64,000 nucleotides of DNA from Sciurus carolinensis. Taxonomy: Eukaryota; Chordata; Mammalia; Rodentia; Sciuridae. The notes under the pieces were generated by a model. That model was not told the DNA's origin. It saw nothing but the letters and a program-made list of their open reading frames with translations, and ran no database searches. Below are positions 22,131 through 33,763 of this stretch, piece by piece. Both the position numbers and the translations under genes were made by a program. The stretch covers positions 41,758,998 through 41,822,997 of the forward strand of contig NC_062223.1 of assembly GCF_902686445.1 (NCBI RefSeq), given 5' to 3'. Each line of letters begins with the position of its first letter. The stretch's first letter is position 1.

Positions 22131-22729
22131 GTCTGTGGCCTTACCCACCCCTGACAAGCACACACAGGTGACTCCTTTAAAAGTGAAATACCCTCCAAAG
22201 TCCAGTGGCTAAACACGGCCTCTAGGAGGAAAGCAGAGTCCTCTGGAGCCCTGGAAGTTAATCGGGGCCTGGCAGCTGAATGACTTAATCACTGTTCAAT
22301 TTAGATTTCCTGGCTGAATGGGTTCCTGTTCATCCTACCGGAATTTAATAGCCGGTTGTTTCTTGGCATTCTTGCAGGGGGGCGAGATGGGCCATTTTCC
22401 TTGGGCCCAGCTGTTTCTGCAAGACTAAGTGCTTAGCCAGTGTCAGCAGGTGAAGAAAGGCTGACCGTTAGGGGACCCTTGTCCCCTCTGCTTGGTGGAG
22501 ATGAGTCAACTCCTGCTTATTCTGCTGCTCTGTGAGCTGGGCCCCTCCTTCTCCCCCTGAGGAAACCTGCCCGGGGCTCAGAACCCTGCTCTTTGCACCT
22601 CTGACCAAGGAAGCAGGAGGAAGAAAAGGAGAAAAACCGGAGTCAGGTCACTTCTACATAAGCAGATGGGCCTCTTAGGAAGTGAAAAGGAGCTTCACGT
22701 TCAGCCTCTGCAGAAATGATGTTGAGCTG
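22131..22729. other. unique sequence, enhancer-like 22240-22470
   Basis: No repeat is recognised. 22240-22470 is repeat-free with clustered homeobox-like (TTAATC), ETS-like (CCGGAATT) and AP-1-like (TGACTTA) sites, so it could be conserved noncoding DNA. This is inference only. Confidence 0.25.
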
Positions 22730-23087
22730 TTCGCAGTGAACCCTGTACAGCGCCAGGTCCGGACACCAGTCTTAGCACACAACAGGTGCTCCGTGAGCAA
22801 ATGCCGCAGAACTTGTGGCACGGATGTAAGCTAATGGCTCCAGGAGCTGGCCTCGGCTTCTCTCCCGGCCCGTAGATGTCTGCTTCCCTTTCCTGGGATG
22901 AGGGAAGGGATGGGGAGTGGAGTCGACCACAGCCTCCTTCCAGCTGCTTGTTCTCCACTCCCACCCGGCCTGGGACTTGTCCCCGTGCTGCCTCTAGATT
23001 CACCCCGCCGGCTGTCATGCCCGTTCGCCTTGGGAACCATGCACATGACTTCACCTGGCTGGGCCTGCAGCACTTGTTGTCTCGCCT

Positions 23088-23290
23088 TTTTTGGTACCAG
23101 GAATTGAACCCAGGGGCGCTTAACCGCAGAGCCACATCCCCAGCCCCTTTTTATATTTTATTTAAAGACAGGGTCTCGCTGAATTCCTTGGGGCCTCACT
23201 AAGTTGCTGGGACTGGATTTGAACTCACAATCCTCCTGCCTCAGCTTCCCGGGTCTCTGGGATTAGAGATGTGCACTACTGCACCCAGCC
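23088..23290 (-). repeat. B1-dID dimer SINE
   Basis: Antisense: 'ttttttggtaccaggaattg', 'aaccgcagagccacatcccc', then the B1 part 'caatcctcctgcctcagctt' and 'gggattagagatgtgc'. Confidence 0.94.
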
Positions 23291-24629
23291 CGCTTGCTCC
23301 CCCTAAAACACCCATATCCCCTTCCAGGAGTCAACTTAAAGGACCGTCCTGCCTCTCCATCCCCGAGAGGCTGCTTGGACACTTGGCACACCCTCCCTCA
23401 TCACATCAGCCTCAGTCTGTCACAAAGATCAGGTTTCCTATCTCCACTCATGGATTATGAAATTGCTGATACTACATTATTTATCTTTGAATCCCCAATA
23501 CCTAGGCAATGCCTAGAATGTGACAGGGGACCCATAAAGCCTTCTAATGTAGGATGAAGGAAAAGTGGGAACAATGAGGGAAAGATGGATGGAAGGATAT
23601 AACTGATTCCCCTTTAAAATTGCAGGCAAGCTTTGAGACATGCTAGAAAATCATGCTTTCCTTAAAAATGTCAATTCCACTTGCACGACACATAAAAAGT
23701 CCTGCCTTGGGCATCTGCTCTCAGGGTAAATGTCTTGTCTCTGGAGTCCCCTTCTTTTCTTTTCCGAGGGCAAGGTGGTATGCTATTAACAGCCACACAC
23801 CTATCATTCATTCATTTACAAGATGGATTTTCAAAAGATAAGTGGGAGAAGGTCACATCAGCACTTTGGTACTGAAAGTAGAAGAAAGAGGCCCCAAAAA
23901 GGGAAGGGAAGGATCGGTTTCAATGAGTCAGAGTCATGAGAATGAGAACGGGTGATTCCTATTCCCACCCTGCCCTGCCCTTCCGGTCGGAAGCATTCTC
24001 CCTGTGGACATCACCGGGAGAAAGTTCTCTTTTCAGGCTCTGACTGATGTTCTGCTTCTCCCGCACAGAACAGGAATCTCCAGCGACTGCTCCCTGCTTC
24101 CAAGCTGATGCCAATGTGTTTCCTTTTCTTATTCCTTTTATGTACCTGTTCATTTAGCCCTCTGCCTTTGGACTTAGTAAAAAAAAAAAAAAAGATTCTT
24201 TACTGGCCTTTGGCCTCCCCAGAGTGGAAGAAACCTCATATCCAACTCTGGTCCATGAGTCCCCTGTCCCACACCCCACCTCACCAGGAAGCAAGAACTT
24301 CTAGAGGGAAGAGAAGCAGAGGTAGATGCCTCTCAAGCAAACTTCCCATCCTGGAAACCTCCAAGGGCTGGGTAGAACCCAGAGTCTGCCCCTCGGAAAC
24401 TTCTGCAACAGAGAAGAGCAAGTGAAGGTGAGATTTGTGCTAGGCCACACCATGGGAGATCCTGCACAAGTCAAGGGTAATAGCCAAGACTGTCTCTTCC
24501 TCTCATTTCTTTAGTAGACCTTGGTTTATTTACACAAACGGACAAATATAAAGAAACACACTGTATCTTTCAATCACATTCCCACAACCAATTTTCCTCT
24601 GGTAGAAATAATAAATACCTAGAGAGCAA
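23291..24629. other. mostly unassigned; L2-like 3' end near 23465-23590
   Basis: 'tgaatccccaatacctaggc' and 'cccataaagccttctaatg' resemble the L2 3' end. Otherwise unique sequence with A14 at 24179-24193. No gene recognised. Confidence 0.35.
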
Positions 24630-24797
24630 TGACTGTCAAACTTGACAGACTCAGTACTCCATTATAGTCTTAAAAATTAGCAGGAGGCCTGAAGACTTCT
24701 GTTTTCCTGAGTTGTGTCTATTAATATGTAACATATCAAAAACAAATTGAAAAAAATGTCTATTTTATTTACTCCTTCGTTCATTTATTTATTTATT

Positions 24798-24868
24798 CTG
24801 GAGCTGGGATCTAATCCAGGGCCTCTCATGCTAAACATCACCCTACCACTGAGCTACCTCCCTAGCCA
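24798..24868 (-). repeat. ID-type SINE
   Basis: Antisense ID: 'aatccagggcctctcatgct', 'ccactgagctacctccc'. Confidence 0.85.
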
Positions 24869-24967
24869 ATGGAGAAAAAATTTAAATAGTGACTTATTAA
24901 TTAATTTAAAAACAAAATTGAAAACACATCACATGTCAGCATAAATAATGTCTTTAAAATACCTTTG

Positions 24968-25063
24968 TTTTATTTATTTATTTTCATGTGGTGCTAAGGA
25001 TCAAACCCAGTGCCTCACATGTGCTAGGTGAGCATTCTACCACTGAGCTACAACCCCAACCCA
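24968..25063 (-). repeat. ID-type SINE
   Basis: Antisense ID with sciurid tail complement: 'catgtggtgctaaggatcaa', 'ccactgagctacaacccc'. Confidence 0.92.
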
Positions 25064-25595
25064 TAAATAATGTTTTTTAATGATAAATAGACTTTCCAAA
25101 AGCAAAACATATCTAGCAAGAAGAACAGCATTGTTTTTCCATTTCTGCAAATCTCTTGACTATCTGGTTTGAGAAAGGACAGCTGGATTCACAGAGCTGC
25201 TTCTGCATTTAATCTGTCGCAAAACCAACATCAGGTGGCCTCTGGGAAAGTCTACTGCATACTTGTGTGAGAGTGGAAAAGGCAAATACTAACTATTATT
25301 ACTAAAATAGTTCTGAGTCATGTATCCCCTGGAAGGGTCTCAAGCAACCAAGATTAGTTACATAAATTGTGAGGACTAATACAAAGAGGAAATGCGGAAT
25401 TCTTTGCTCAAAAGTCACTAGGAATTTCAAGATGGCCATAGCAGAGCATTAAAGAACCCAGAGACTCTCTGAGCAGGGAGACTGGTGTAACTGCACAATT
25501 CCCATGGGCCACCCAAGAGACCCTGGCCACAGGCAAATTATTGCCAAGAGTTCTACCTGCATCCTGAATCAAGGTGTTCACAAGGTGATACAAGT

Positions 25596-25627
25596 TGTGT
25601 GTGTGTGTGCGTGTGTGTGTGTGTGTG
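25596..25627. repeat. (GT)n microsatellite
   Basis: About 16 GT units with one GC interruption. Confidence 0.93.
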
Positions 25628-26514
25628 CTACTGGACCACCAGGTCTAAATGTTCCTGAATGATAATATGTACACAAGAAGATAAAAGCATAACTTACACA
25701 GGTTTTCCCCAGGTGTCTACCATAAAACCTTCTAGACTTATACAAACTGTTATTCCACACAGACCACACAACACACACGCATGTGCACACGTACACACTC
25801 CTTGAGTTGATGACTTGCACGGCTGGGTTCCAAGTGGCTGCACACCAGATAGTCAGATACTTGTCATGGTTTCCTGCTCTGGGTTTTTTTGTGGTCACGG
25901 GCTTTGATCAGCAAAACTGACATCTATACTCCCCATTTTCCTGTTTGGTGCCTTACCGATGGCAGGCACTCTGAGCATTGGCTGAGCTGAACAGCACAGT
26001 TCTGGTGGTGAGGGAAAATTCTACGTCAACACCATTTACAGCTGATGGCAGGCAACACCAATGCACCACTTGGTCCTCTTTCCTGGGAACTAGGCACTTA
26101 GTAGATCAGAGATCCCACTGATAACAGATGGATCTGTGTGTGTTCAAAGTACAGCAATACATCAGCAACATGCTGGCAGCATTTGATGACATCCCTGAGA
26201 CTCAGACATGAGTGTGACTAGTAAAAGATGTAAGGTTTTCATAGTATTGAGGACAATGTCCTCAGAATCCAGATAACAAATGAATCCATTGCAATGACTA
26301 TTAATGCACATTTGTAAATATAATGCAGACTCTGTTACAATTGTGGTCAAATCGCCTCTCTCTCCTACACGGGAAGTTCAGTGTGGTCCGCTCTCCTACT
26401 CTAAGACAGATTTCCCAATAAGGATTAATCAATCCTAACTCCGAAACAGCAAGACAGCCTCCCATTCACATTAGAAGCTAATACTGCTGCAAATGCAAAA
26501 GACACTCTGAACTT
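25628..26514. other. unassigned sequence
   Basis: No gene or named repeat. A 106-codon minus frame (25578-25898) is partly low complexity. Confidence 0.4.
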
Positions 26515-26640
26515 TATTTCAAATTTGCCACTTTACAGAGAAGGAAACAGGTTACGAGACATGAACTGACTTCTTTGCCAAAGATCACACAGCTCTTGAA
26601 TAGCAGCTTTGGGATCAAACCTGACAACTAGTTAATGAAC
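26515..26640 (-). repeat. MIR SINE
   Basis: Antisense MIR: 'actttacagagaaggaaaca', 'aaagatcacacagctcttga', 'gggatcaaacc'. Confidence 0.72.
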
Positions 26641-27235
26641 CATCCACACCAAGAGAATGGGGTCTACTGGACAGTGCAGGTCCAGATTATTGGATTACCA
26701 CCAACTTATTGGGGACAATTAACAAGAAAAGCCCCAAACAGCTCCTCCAAATCATCTAATCAGTAGCTGAAACCCCTCTACCAGGGCACCAAGCACCCTC
26801 CCCACCCAGATGCCTGTTGAAATAACTTTCTTCCCTTTTCAACATCTTCAGCCTCTTCCCTCCACCAACCCCACTTTCTTACTTCCAATGCATGTTCGTC
26901 ACCTTGGGCGGAAGAAAACACCAAACTTCAACATGGCAGCTGCTCCTTGCAGTGGTAAGTCTCTTTCTTTCTCACCTGTTACTGCCACCCTCCTGGGAGT
27001 GATGTATGCATTGGAGGTCTCCCTTTTCTCACCTCCATTGACTCCCTTGAGCCCTTGCCATCTGGCTGCCATCCCAGTGCTTCACAGAAACCACCCAATT
27101 AAGGGTCAATGAGGTGCTTGTCGTTAAATCATGCAGCTTTCACTTGGTTGTAATTCTCTGTGTCAATGGCCCTACTTCCCTAACAGCGAGAGTCATTGTA
27201 AAATAATACAGAAACCTTTTTTTTTTTTTTTACTT
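26641..27235. other. unique sequence with one strong donor-like site
   Basis: 26846-26954 is bordered by 'catcttcag' and 'gcagtg|gtaagt', but the encoded text has no recognisable protein. T14 at about 27219-27232. Confidence 0.3.
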
Positions 27236-27239
27236 AAAA

Positions 27240-27375
27240 ATAGCATGGGCTCTGGAGCCAGACTGCCTGACCCAAGTCTTGCTTGCACCACTGACTAGCT
27301 GGGCCCCGTGAGCTTCCCTATCTGTAAAATGGGAACATAACATTCCCCAGCTCAAAAGGTCTTGATGAAAGTCCT
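27240..27375 (+). repeat. MIR SINE
   Basis: Sense MIR: 'gggctctggagccagactgc', 'cactgactagctgggcc', 'ccctatctgtaaaatgggaa'. Confidence 0.85.
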
Positions 27376-27444
27376 TGCAATGTCCTTACAACCGTCCTGG
27401 GCACCAGCTTCAGCACTTTTATGTAGCACACGATGCCCTCTTTG

Positions 27445-27560
27445 TTCTGCATGATAATAATCATAAGAGGAGGCATTTCTTGGGTGCTCACCACGTGCCA
27501 GCTCATTTCTAAGCATTTTATTTGTGCTATCATCTCCACGACCAATGCTTCCCCTCAAAG
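27445..27560 (-). repeat. MIR SINE remnant
   Basis: Antisense MIR head: 'gggtgctcaccacgtgccag' followed by 'tctaagcattttatttgtgc'. Confidence 0.5.
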
Positions 27561-27888
27561 GGCTTTATGTGTTTTTTCAGTTTCAACTTTGAAAAATGAC
27601 CTCCACTTTCAGGATGAGAGAACATCTCTTTTAACGAGCACATTTCTCTCACTGCACTTGCACATCGCAGAAATAACCAGCTTAGTAATTTTTACGATAC
27701 TTCGAAACTGACCACAGACACATCCAGCACGCCATTAATAAGGGACAAAAGAGGGCCAAAACTAAAGGAACTGCCCTGGTGACCTGCTCCAAGCTTTGGT
27801 GGCATCAACATGCTTGTGCTGAAAGCAAACCTTTGCTCCTAATTATAACATGATCAGAACCAAAAGTCAACTAGAGAGGTTTCTACAG

Positions 27889-28085
27889 GTTTGTTGAGTG
27901 CTGACCACATCCCAGGCACTGTGCTGTGTCACATGCATCATTCACTGAACCCCCCAAACAATCGAGAGGTGACTGTTGTCACCATCCATTCTGCAGAGAA
28001 GGAAACTGAGGGCCAGAAGCAATTTGCCCAAGTCACATTAAGCCTGACCCCCGAGGCAGGGCCTGGTCACTCAGTTCCACAGCAG
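27889..28085 (-). repeat. MIR SINE
   Basis: Antisense MIR: 'gttgagtgctgaccacatcc', 'caggcactgtgctgtgtcac', 'gagaaggaaactgagggcca', 'ttgcccaagtcacatta'. Confidence 0.88.
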
Positions 28086-28094
28086 CAGGACTCT

Positions 28095-28320
28095 CTCTTG
28101 TAGTCACCTCCATTGTGAATCCTTTGACTTCTCTGGTCTCTCCCATCTTTCTTTCCCTGTGGGAATCTAGACGTCCTGGTCATTCCTTGTCCCAGGATCT
28201 CTCAACGTGACCCTCTAGAGACCCTCTCATCTATTCCTGTCTCCCTAAAGACTCCTACTGTTCAGGCACATGGTACACAAACTCCACGTTATTGGAATAA
28301 ATGAACAAATCGCCTTTCTG
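28095..28320 (+). repeat. L2 LINE 3' end remnant
   Basis: Ends with 'tgttcaggcacatggtacac' and 'ggaataaatgaacaaa', matching the conserved L2 3' terminus. Confidence 0.5.
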
Positions 28321-28446
28321 AAGACTATTTGGAAGGATATTAATCGTTTAATTCTCAGCAAATGACAAGAGCTCCGATTTTTATGGTTTTAGCGTTTTCT
28401 TCAACCCACAGGATGCTGAAGCCCACTGTTGGGACAGTGACGTAAG

Positions 28447-28645
28447 ACGTTGGTTTTCAACTAGGGACAATTTTGTGCCCTCATACCAGGAACATTTGGA
28501 AACATTTTTAAATGTCACAACTTGAAGGGTCAGGGTGGGGGAGAGAAGATGCCAATCAGTGAAACCTACGATGCTTCTGACCATCGCCCTTGACAAAGAA
28601 TTATCTGGCCCAAAACAACAATAATGTCAAGGTTGAGAAAGTTCA
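28447..28645 (+). mobile_element. hAT-Charlie non-autonomous element
   Basis: From 'ggttttcaactagggacaat' through 'caaagaattatctggcccaa' to 'caaggttgagaaagttc'; same family as 1298-1526. Confidence 0.75.
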
Positions 28646-28794
28646 TATAAGTTTTTTTTTTTTTTTTCTCACTGAAATTAGTATCCTGGTGGCTGAGGTG
28701 GACCAGGGATGAATAAACCCCACCCTTTGAGTATCAAGCACTGTGGCCCAGGGTTAGCATCACTCTCTTAGCTGAATGGAAGGACCAGAGACCC

Positions 28795-28935
28795 AGAGAT
28801 CTGACTTCTGGCCCTGAAACCAGCTACTAACATGAGTTGCCTCTACACCAGGTTGTTTAACCTCTCTGGGCTCAATTTTTCATCTGGAAGAGGGGTAGGA
28901 GAAGGGGAGAGGTGAGCCCTTCTGGTTCTAAAACT
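28795..28935 (+). repeat. MIR SINE
   Basis: Sense MIR: 'ggttgtttaacctctctggg', 'ctcaatttttcatctggaag'. Confidence 0.65.
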
Positions 28936-29462
28936 CTGTTCTTACCAAATTCTGAAACTTGAACTACTTTGTGAGCCTGTCCTTCTGCCTCCTATCCCGT
29001 CCAAGGTCAAGCTTTCTTTAAGAATCTCCTGCAGTTGCTCCTTTCATTTCCTCACCAACTCCCCCACAGTCCCAGGCCCTCACTGTCACCACCCAGAATG
29101 TAAGAAATGCCCAGTGACTTCTGTTCTTCCAGGGCCTTGAGAGGTTCAGGAGCACGGCCTGGTTTCCCAGCACCTCAGTATGTGGTCTGGGGTGTGTTTT
29201 CTCTCCAGGGCCCTGGAGAAGTCACGCTGCAGTCCTTCCTGGTGGCGCCGTCTCTGAACTTGGCAGCAGTGTCTCTTCTTTGCTTACTCCAGTGCTGGCT
29301 CCCAAGCTCCTCTTGCCTTTCCCACCACCCCTTCCCTGTAGCCAGGAGAGCGTGTTGACCCTGGGGGTTAGTCCTGGACACTCAGCAATTAGCTAGCAGA
29401 GCCCGGAGTCCTGGGCTCCCCTCAGTCAACAAGTCACAGGTTTTAGGGAGAAAAAAATAATC
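28936..29462. other. unassigned sequence
   Basis: No named repeat. A plus frame at 29107-29358 and a minus frame at 29175-29381 overlap and neither looks like a known protein. Confidence 0.4.
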
Positions 29463-29590
29463 TAGGGGCTGGGGTTGTGGCTCAGCGGTAGAGGGCTTGC
29501 CTAGCCTGAGGCACTGGGTTCGATCCTCAGCACCAAATAAAAACAAACAAACAAAATAAAGGCCCATGGACAACTTAAAAAAACTTTTTA
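29463..29590 (+). repeat. ID-type SINE (sciurid)
   Basis: 'ggggctggggttgtggctca', 'cactgggttcgatcctcagc' and tail 'aaacaaaataaagg'. Confidence 0.95.
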
Positions 29591-30394
29591 AAAATAATAT
29601 TAATCTGTATGTCTGTGTGCTTACAGTGTGTTTAAGCATCACATGGGCCAAGGGGACTTGGAGGACTGTAATAGCAAAAGCTTCTACATTGCTTGTCAGA
29701 GGTGCATTTGGGTGAACGTGAGGAGGCATGTGCCTGTCCATCTTTCCGTCTGTGTGTTCTGACATGCTAACTCGGACAGGTGGTTGGACGTAGAAGTTTG
29801 GAGTTGACACTTGACAGCATCATGACCTACCGCCCCTCACCAGAGGGAGCCAGCTGAAGGCTCCTCCTTCCATATTATTTCGAAGCAGCACAGATCTGCC
29901 TGAAGGCCTGACGGCCAGCATGCTCTCTCTCCCATTCAACTTGAAGTTATTTCAAGGCTGTGTCTGTGATTCATCTTTGTGTAGTAAGAAAGTGAAGACT
30001 ATTATTAAAAAAAAAAAAAAAATCTGGTCACAGTCATTTCTGCTTTGTGCGCCCAAGGTGGGCACCAAATTGTCCCAGGGGCTGGGGAAGAAAACACCCA
30101 TCTTTTGTTTGGTAAAATAAAATGATAAACTTTTGGGCAAGAATGGTTCTCGGATTGAGGCCAGAATGAGGGAGAAGAAATAAAAGACGGTAAAAGTGTT
30201 CTCTAGAATAATGTAACAAGAATTTTCCATGTTTGCCCTCTCAGCTTTAAGTCATAGGCATATTGAAGAGGCTCTGGAATCGCAAACGAAAAGAGAAACA
30301 AAAGAAGTTACTCTCTGGGCTCAGGGTCTCATGGGCCAGCCAGGTCAAAGGCAGAGATACCTAAGACGCTGTGGTGTCACTGGATAGCTGATTA
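29591..30394. other. unassigned sequence
   Basis: Unique sequence with A16 at about 30006-30021. A 142-codon minus frame at 29382-29810 overlaps the ID SINE and is an artefact. Confidence 0.4.
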
Positions 30395-30610
30395 TCTAAT
30401 GCTTACACTGCCAGGCGTGGCTCTAATGGCTTGCAAGTCTTAGGTCATTTAATCACCAAGACAACCCTATTGGCGGGAACTATTTTATTATCTCCCATTT
30501 ATGGGTGAGGACACTGAGGCCCAGAGAGACTGAGTGACTTGCTTAATTTAAGGTCACACAGTGGGCAAGAGGCATAGTTGGGACTTAAACCCAGGCAGTC
30601 TTGCTTTTGA
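30395..30610 (-). repeat. MIR SINE
   Basis: Antisense MIR almost full length: 'cttaggtcatttaatcacca', 'gacactgaggcccagagaga', 'aaggtcacacagtgggcaag', 'acttaaacccaggcag'. Confidence 0.9.
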
Positions 30611-31544
30611 CCACAAGGGAGTGTGCTGTGCAAGTCTATTAGCCCAGAAATATACGGGAACTCAACTTATCCCCTTTGCCCATGGCAGGGATGGTGGGAT
30701 ATTGATATTGGTGCAGAGAACTCCAAGAGGCACCAGCATCCATGAGGATGGGGTTTGAGGTGATGGAGAAAAGCAGACAGCAGGAGGTCAGGATGGAGCT
30801 GGCCTCTCCCCTTACTGAATCCTCTGTGGGGATGGGCAGGTGTCATAATGGTTTTCTGGTTATTGAACGAAAGAGTGAGCCCCCAAACCTGGAGACATCA
30901 GGGGCACTCCCGTTGCATCTGGATCACCCCACAGGAGCCAAAAAATGAGCTGAAAAGTAGAAATGTAAAAAGTGATGATCTGAAGCTATGCATCCTGCCA
31001 TCAAGTAGGACAAAAGGAAATTGCACAAACTCACACCAGTACCCCCAACCACCTCGCCCTGCCCCCCACCCACGTAGAAGGGGGAGACCTGCCTCCAACC
31101 CGCTGGGGTGGAGGTGGGGAGAGCTCATTTTCCTGCTTCCAAAGAGGGCACCTCGGGGATCGGGGAGAAAGAATAGCAGGCCCCCTTGCCTTCCTTCCCG
31201 TGAACAATCGACCAGAAGGAAGTGGGACGCTCAGCCCCTGGACTTCCCCACAGGATACAGGGTCCAACTGAGCCTCCTGCTTCCCCTCCCTCACCGCCCT
31301 GGTTCAGTTCCAGGTGAGGTCCAGCCTGTTTGGTAAACAGATACCAGAAAAGGGTAAGTGCAGGCGTGGATAGATTTTTTTTTTTAAACTTAGTCACATT
31401 TAGAAATAAGACTTTTTAAAACCTCCAATGCATGAGAGAGAAGTGATAAAGGTATTTTACTTCATATTTACCCTAAATTCACTCCGCTCACACTGAGGGG
31501 ACAGGAAAGAACAGTTCTTTCCCTATACCCGTGTGTTCCTGAGC
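30611..31544. other. unassigned sequence, GC-richer 31050-31320
   Basis: A 162-codon plus frame (30848-31336) and two minus frames overlap. Their composition reflects a purine/pyrimidine-biased segment. No protein recognised. Confidence 0.35.
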
Positions 31545-31680
31545 TACTTGGTTACTTTCCTGAACCCCACTGCTCATCAGCAGAGTGGGGATGTGGTTAC
31601 CTATCTTACAGGGTGTTTCGATATTATTAAATATTAATTCTATGTGAAGACACCTAGCTCTATGTCTGACATGCATAAAT
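31545..31680 (+). repeat. MIR SINE remnant
   Basis: Sense MIR 3' half: 'cagcagagtggggatgtggt', 'cctatcttacagggtgtttc', 'cacctagctctatgtctgac'. Confidence 0.6.
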
Positions 31681-32074
31681 CTCCTTGAACTTGGCATCCA
31701 TTGCTAGTTTTTATTGAGGTATTCACATGAAAACGTATAAGACAAAATCCTAGTTCTCTAAGATTTTTCTTTCAGTTTGGGCCATGATGCGTATATGCAA
31801 GGTGATCCATTTACCATGCAGCATAGAATGACCAGCCCAAACCAGCAAGGCCAATAGAAGTGCCTGAGGTTCAGAGCAGAGACATCATGTAGTCAAAAGA
31901 GGCAGGGCTTGAGTTAATGGAAAAAGGAGCCAGACAGGCATGCAGAACGGGAGGCACAAACTCCAGGTTTGGGGTTTCATGTTGCCTCCAATTTGCAGGC
32001 TGCAGTTAACTCTTCAGGAACATATCAGTGGAGTCCAAGGTGCAGCATTCAGCCCTAGAAGATGGGAACAACAG

Positions 32075-32135
32075 ATTGGTGAAGTCTGTTTCACAGATGA
32101 GAAAACTGAGGCCCAGAGAAAGCCAGGCAGCCACA
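32075..32135 (-). repeat. MIR SINE fragment
   Basis: 'gtttcacagatgagaaaact' and 'gaggcccagagaaagcc'. Confidence 0.6.
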
Positions 32136-32417
32136 GCATCAGCTTGGTTTGTCAAAGACCATGAAGCAAAATCTTGCTGGGTTACAGGGGTGAACCTGTC
32201 CAAACAGGTGAGGAGTAAAATGAAAGTGTAACGCAGCAGTGACAGTGACCCTCACAGTAAGAACCAGCCCAGTGACAAACTTAACTTTTGTGAAGCATTT
32301 ATTCATTGTTCCAGGAATAAATCATGAAAAATGCTAAATGTGTAGTGACTCATTAGAATCTTAAAAAAACAAGTAAATGAGAAATTTTTTGCTTTTGTTA
32401 TCTGCTGTTGTTTTTAT

Positions 32418-32487
32418 ATGTGCTATGGGTAGAACCCAGGTAGAGCACACTAGGCAAGTGCTCTACCCCCTAGCTACAGCCCCAACC
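32418..32487 (-). repeat. ID-type SINE, truncated
   Basis: Antisense ID: 'gtagaacccaggtagagcac', 'gcaagtgctctaccccctag', 'ctacagccccaaccc'. Its 5' head directly abuts the CAC/CAT tract. Confidence 0.88.
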
Positions 32488-33040
32488 CATCATCACCATC
32501 ACCACCACCACCATCATCACCACCACCACCATCATCACCACCACCACCATCATCATCACCATCATCATCACCACCACCACCATCATCATCACCATCATCA
32601 TCACCACCACCATCATCATCACCATCATCACCACCACCATCATCACCACCACCATCATCACCATCACCATCATCATCACCACCACCACCATCATCATCAC
32701 CATCATCACCACCACCATCATCATCACCACCACCACCACCATCATCATCACCATCATCATCACCACCACCACCATCATCACCACCACCACCACCATCATC
32801 ATCACCATCACCATCATCACCACCACCATCATCATCACCACCACCACCACCATCATCATCACCATCATCATCACCACCACCATCACCACCACCATCATCA
32901 TCACCACCATCATCATCACCATCATCACCATCACCACCACCACCATCATCATCATCACCACCATCACCATCACCACCACCACCACCACCACCATCATCAC
33001 CACCATCATCACTACCACCACCATCATCATCATTATCACA
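32488..33040. repeat. giant (CAC/CAT)n trinucleotide tract
   Basis: About 184 uninterrupted CAY triplets, the only exceptions being a TAC at 33012 and a TAT near 33032. The order is not random: blocks of 3-5 CAC alternate with CATCATCAT-CAC-CATCAT(CAT), giving an imperfect higher-order unit of about 33 bp. The plus frame 32377-33114 through it would read as nearly all histidine, and the minus frame as Met/Val. Neither is a gene: the apparent start lies in the ID SINE flank. The true length may differ, since assemblies often mis-size such tracts. Confidence 0.97.
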
Positions 33041-33763
33041 ATCTTATTATTCTTACCGTTTCTCTTTTACAGAGGAAAAACAGAGAAGTGGATGGAGCCA
33101 GAAACTTTCCCTAAGGTGCAAATTCAGGTATATCCACAACAAAGCTCTGTCTTTGAAATACATAGAAATTTTATTCTCAACTCCTGAGTCCCACAGAGAC
33201 CAGCACCTTCTGGAATATTTTAGAAGGGGGCTATAAACAGATCTCTTTCCTCCAGTAAGCTGGTGGCTGCTCAGTGGGAGGCGACAGACAGCAGTGTCTC
33301 AGAGCACGTCCAACACCAAAGTCAGTCCTGGCTGTGGCTTGAACAGTGCAACAAAACAGTGGGACTGTCCCCCCATTAATCCGAAAATCGTAACTTTTGT
33401 TACAATCATCTCAAACTGGGCTGGGTTTTTACCCTCAGCTTATTTCTCTGGAGCTTGTGGTGAACCAAAACCCCCTTAAATCAAGTTGAAACTTCCCCAC
33501 TCCATGGGCAAAGTCAGGTCTACATGGCTGGGAATTCCCAAGGCTCGAGGACATCATTTTAGGAATTTGAAAAAGAAAATAGGAAAGCAATATGTGTGTT
33601 CAAATCAAAGACAAGAGAAATGAATAAAGAGAAAATGAATCATCGCTAGTTCCCCATCGCACCCTTTTACACCCCAAAGTTAGACAGATTAGCAGCGTGG
33701 GGCCTCTCCTTACAAAACATTCACAAATACAAAGGTTCTCTTCAAAAACATCGTAATCTATGC
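33041..33763. other. unassigned sequence
   Basis: No gene or named repeat seen. Confidence 0.4.

Larger units (their letters stand above)
24630..25350. mobile_element. second hAT element related to 15858-16569
   Basis: Shares the interior order of the 15858 copy: 'ccatttctgcaaatctcttg' against 'ctcagcaaatctctttagca', then 'agtggaaaaggcaaatacta' against 'gatggaaaaggtgaatactc'. Ends are decayed. Two ID SINEs sit in its AT-rich part. Confidence 0.65.

Noticed and set aside
22501..22560. ATG-led 19-residue hydrophobic peptide resembling a signal sequence
   Set aside because: It ends in TGA with no donor site before it, and such short leucine-rich frames are common by chance.
32488..33040. CRISPR-like repetition
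   Set aside because: There are no unique spacers. It is a trinucleotide microsatellite in a mammalian genome.
32377..33114. 245-codon frame that would encode a poly-histidine protein
   Set aside because: It starts in the flank of an ID SINE and runs through a CAC/CAT microsatellite. There is no splice or promoter context, and the opposite strand gives an equally long low-complexity frame.
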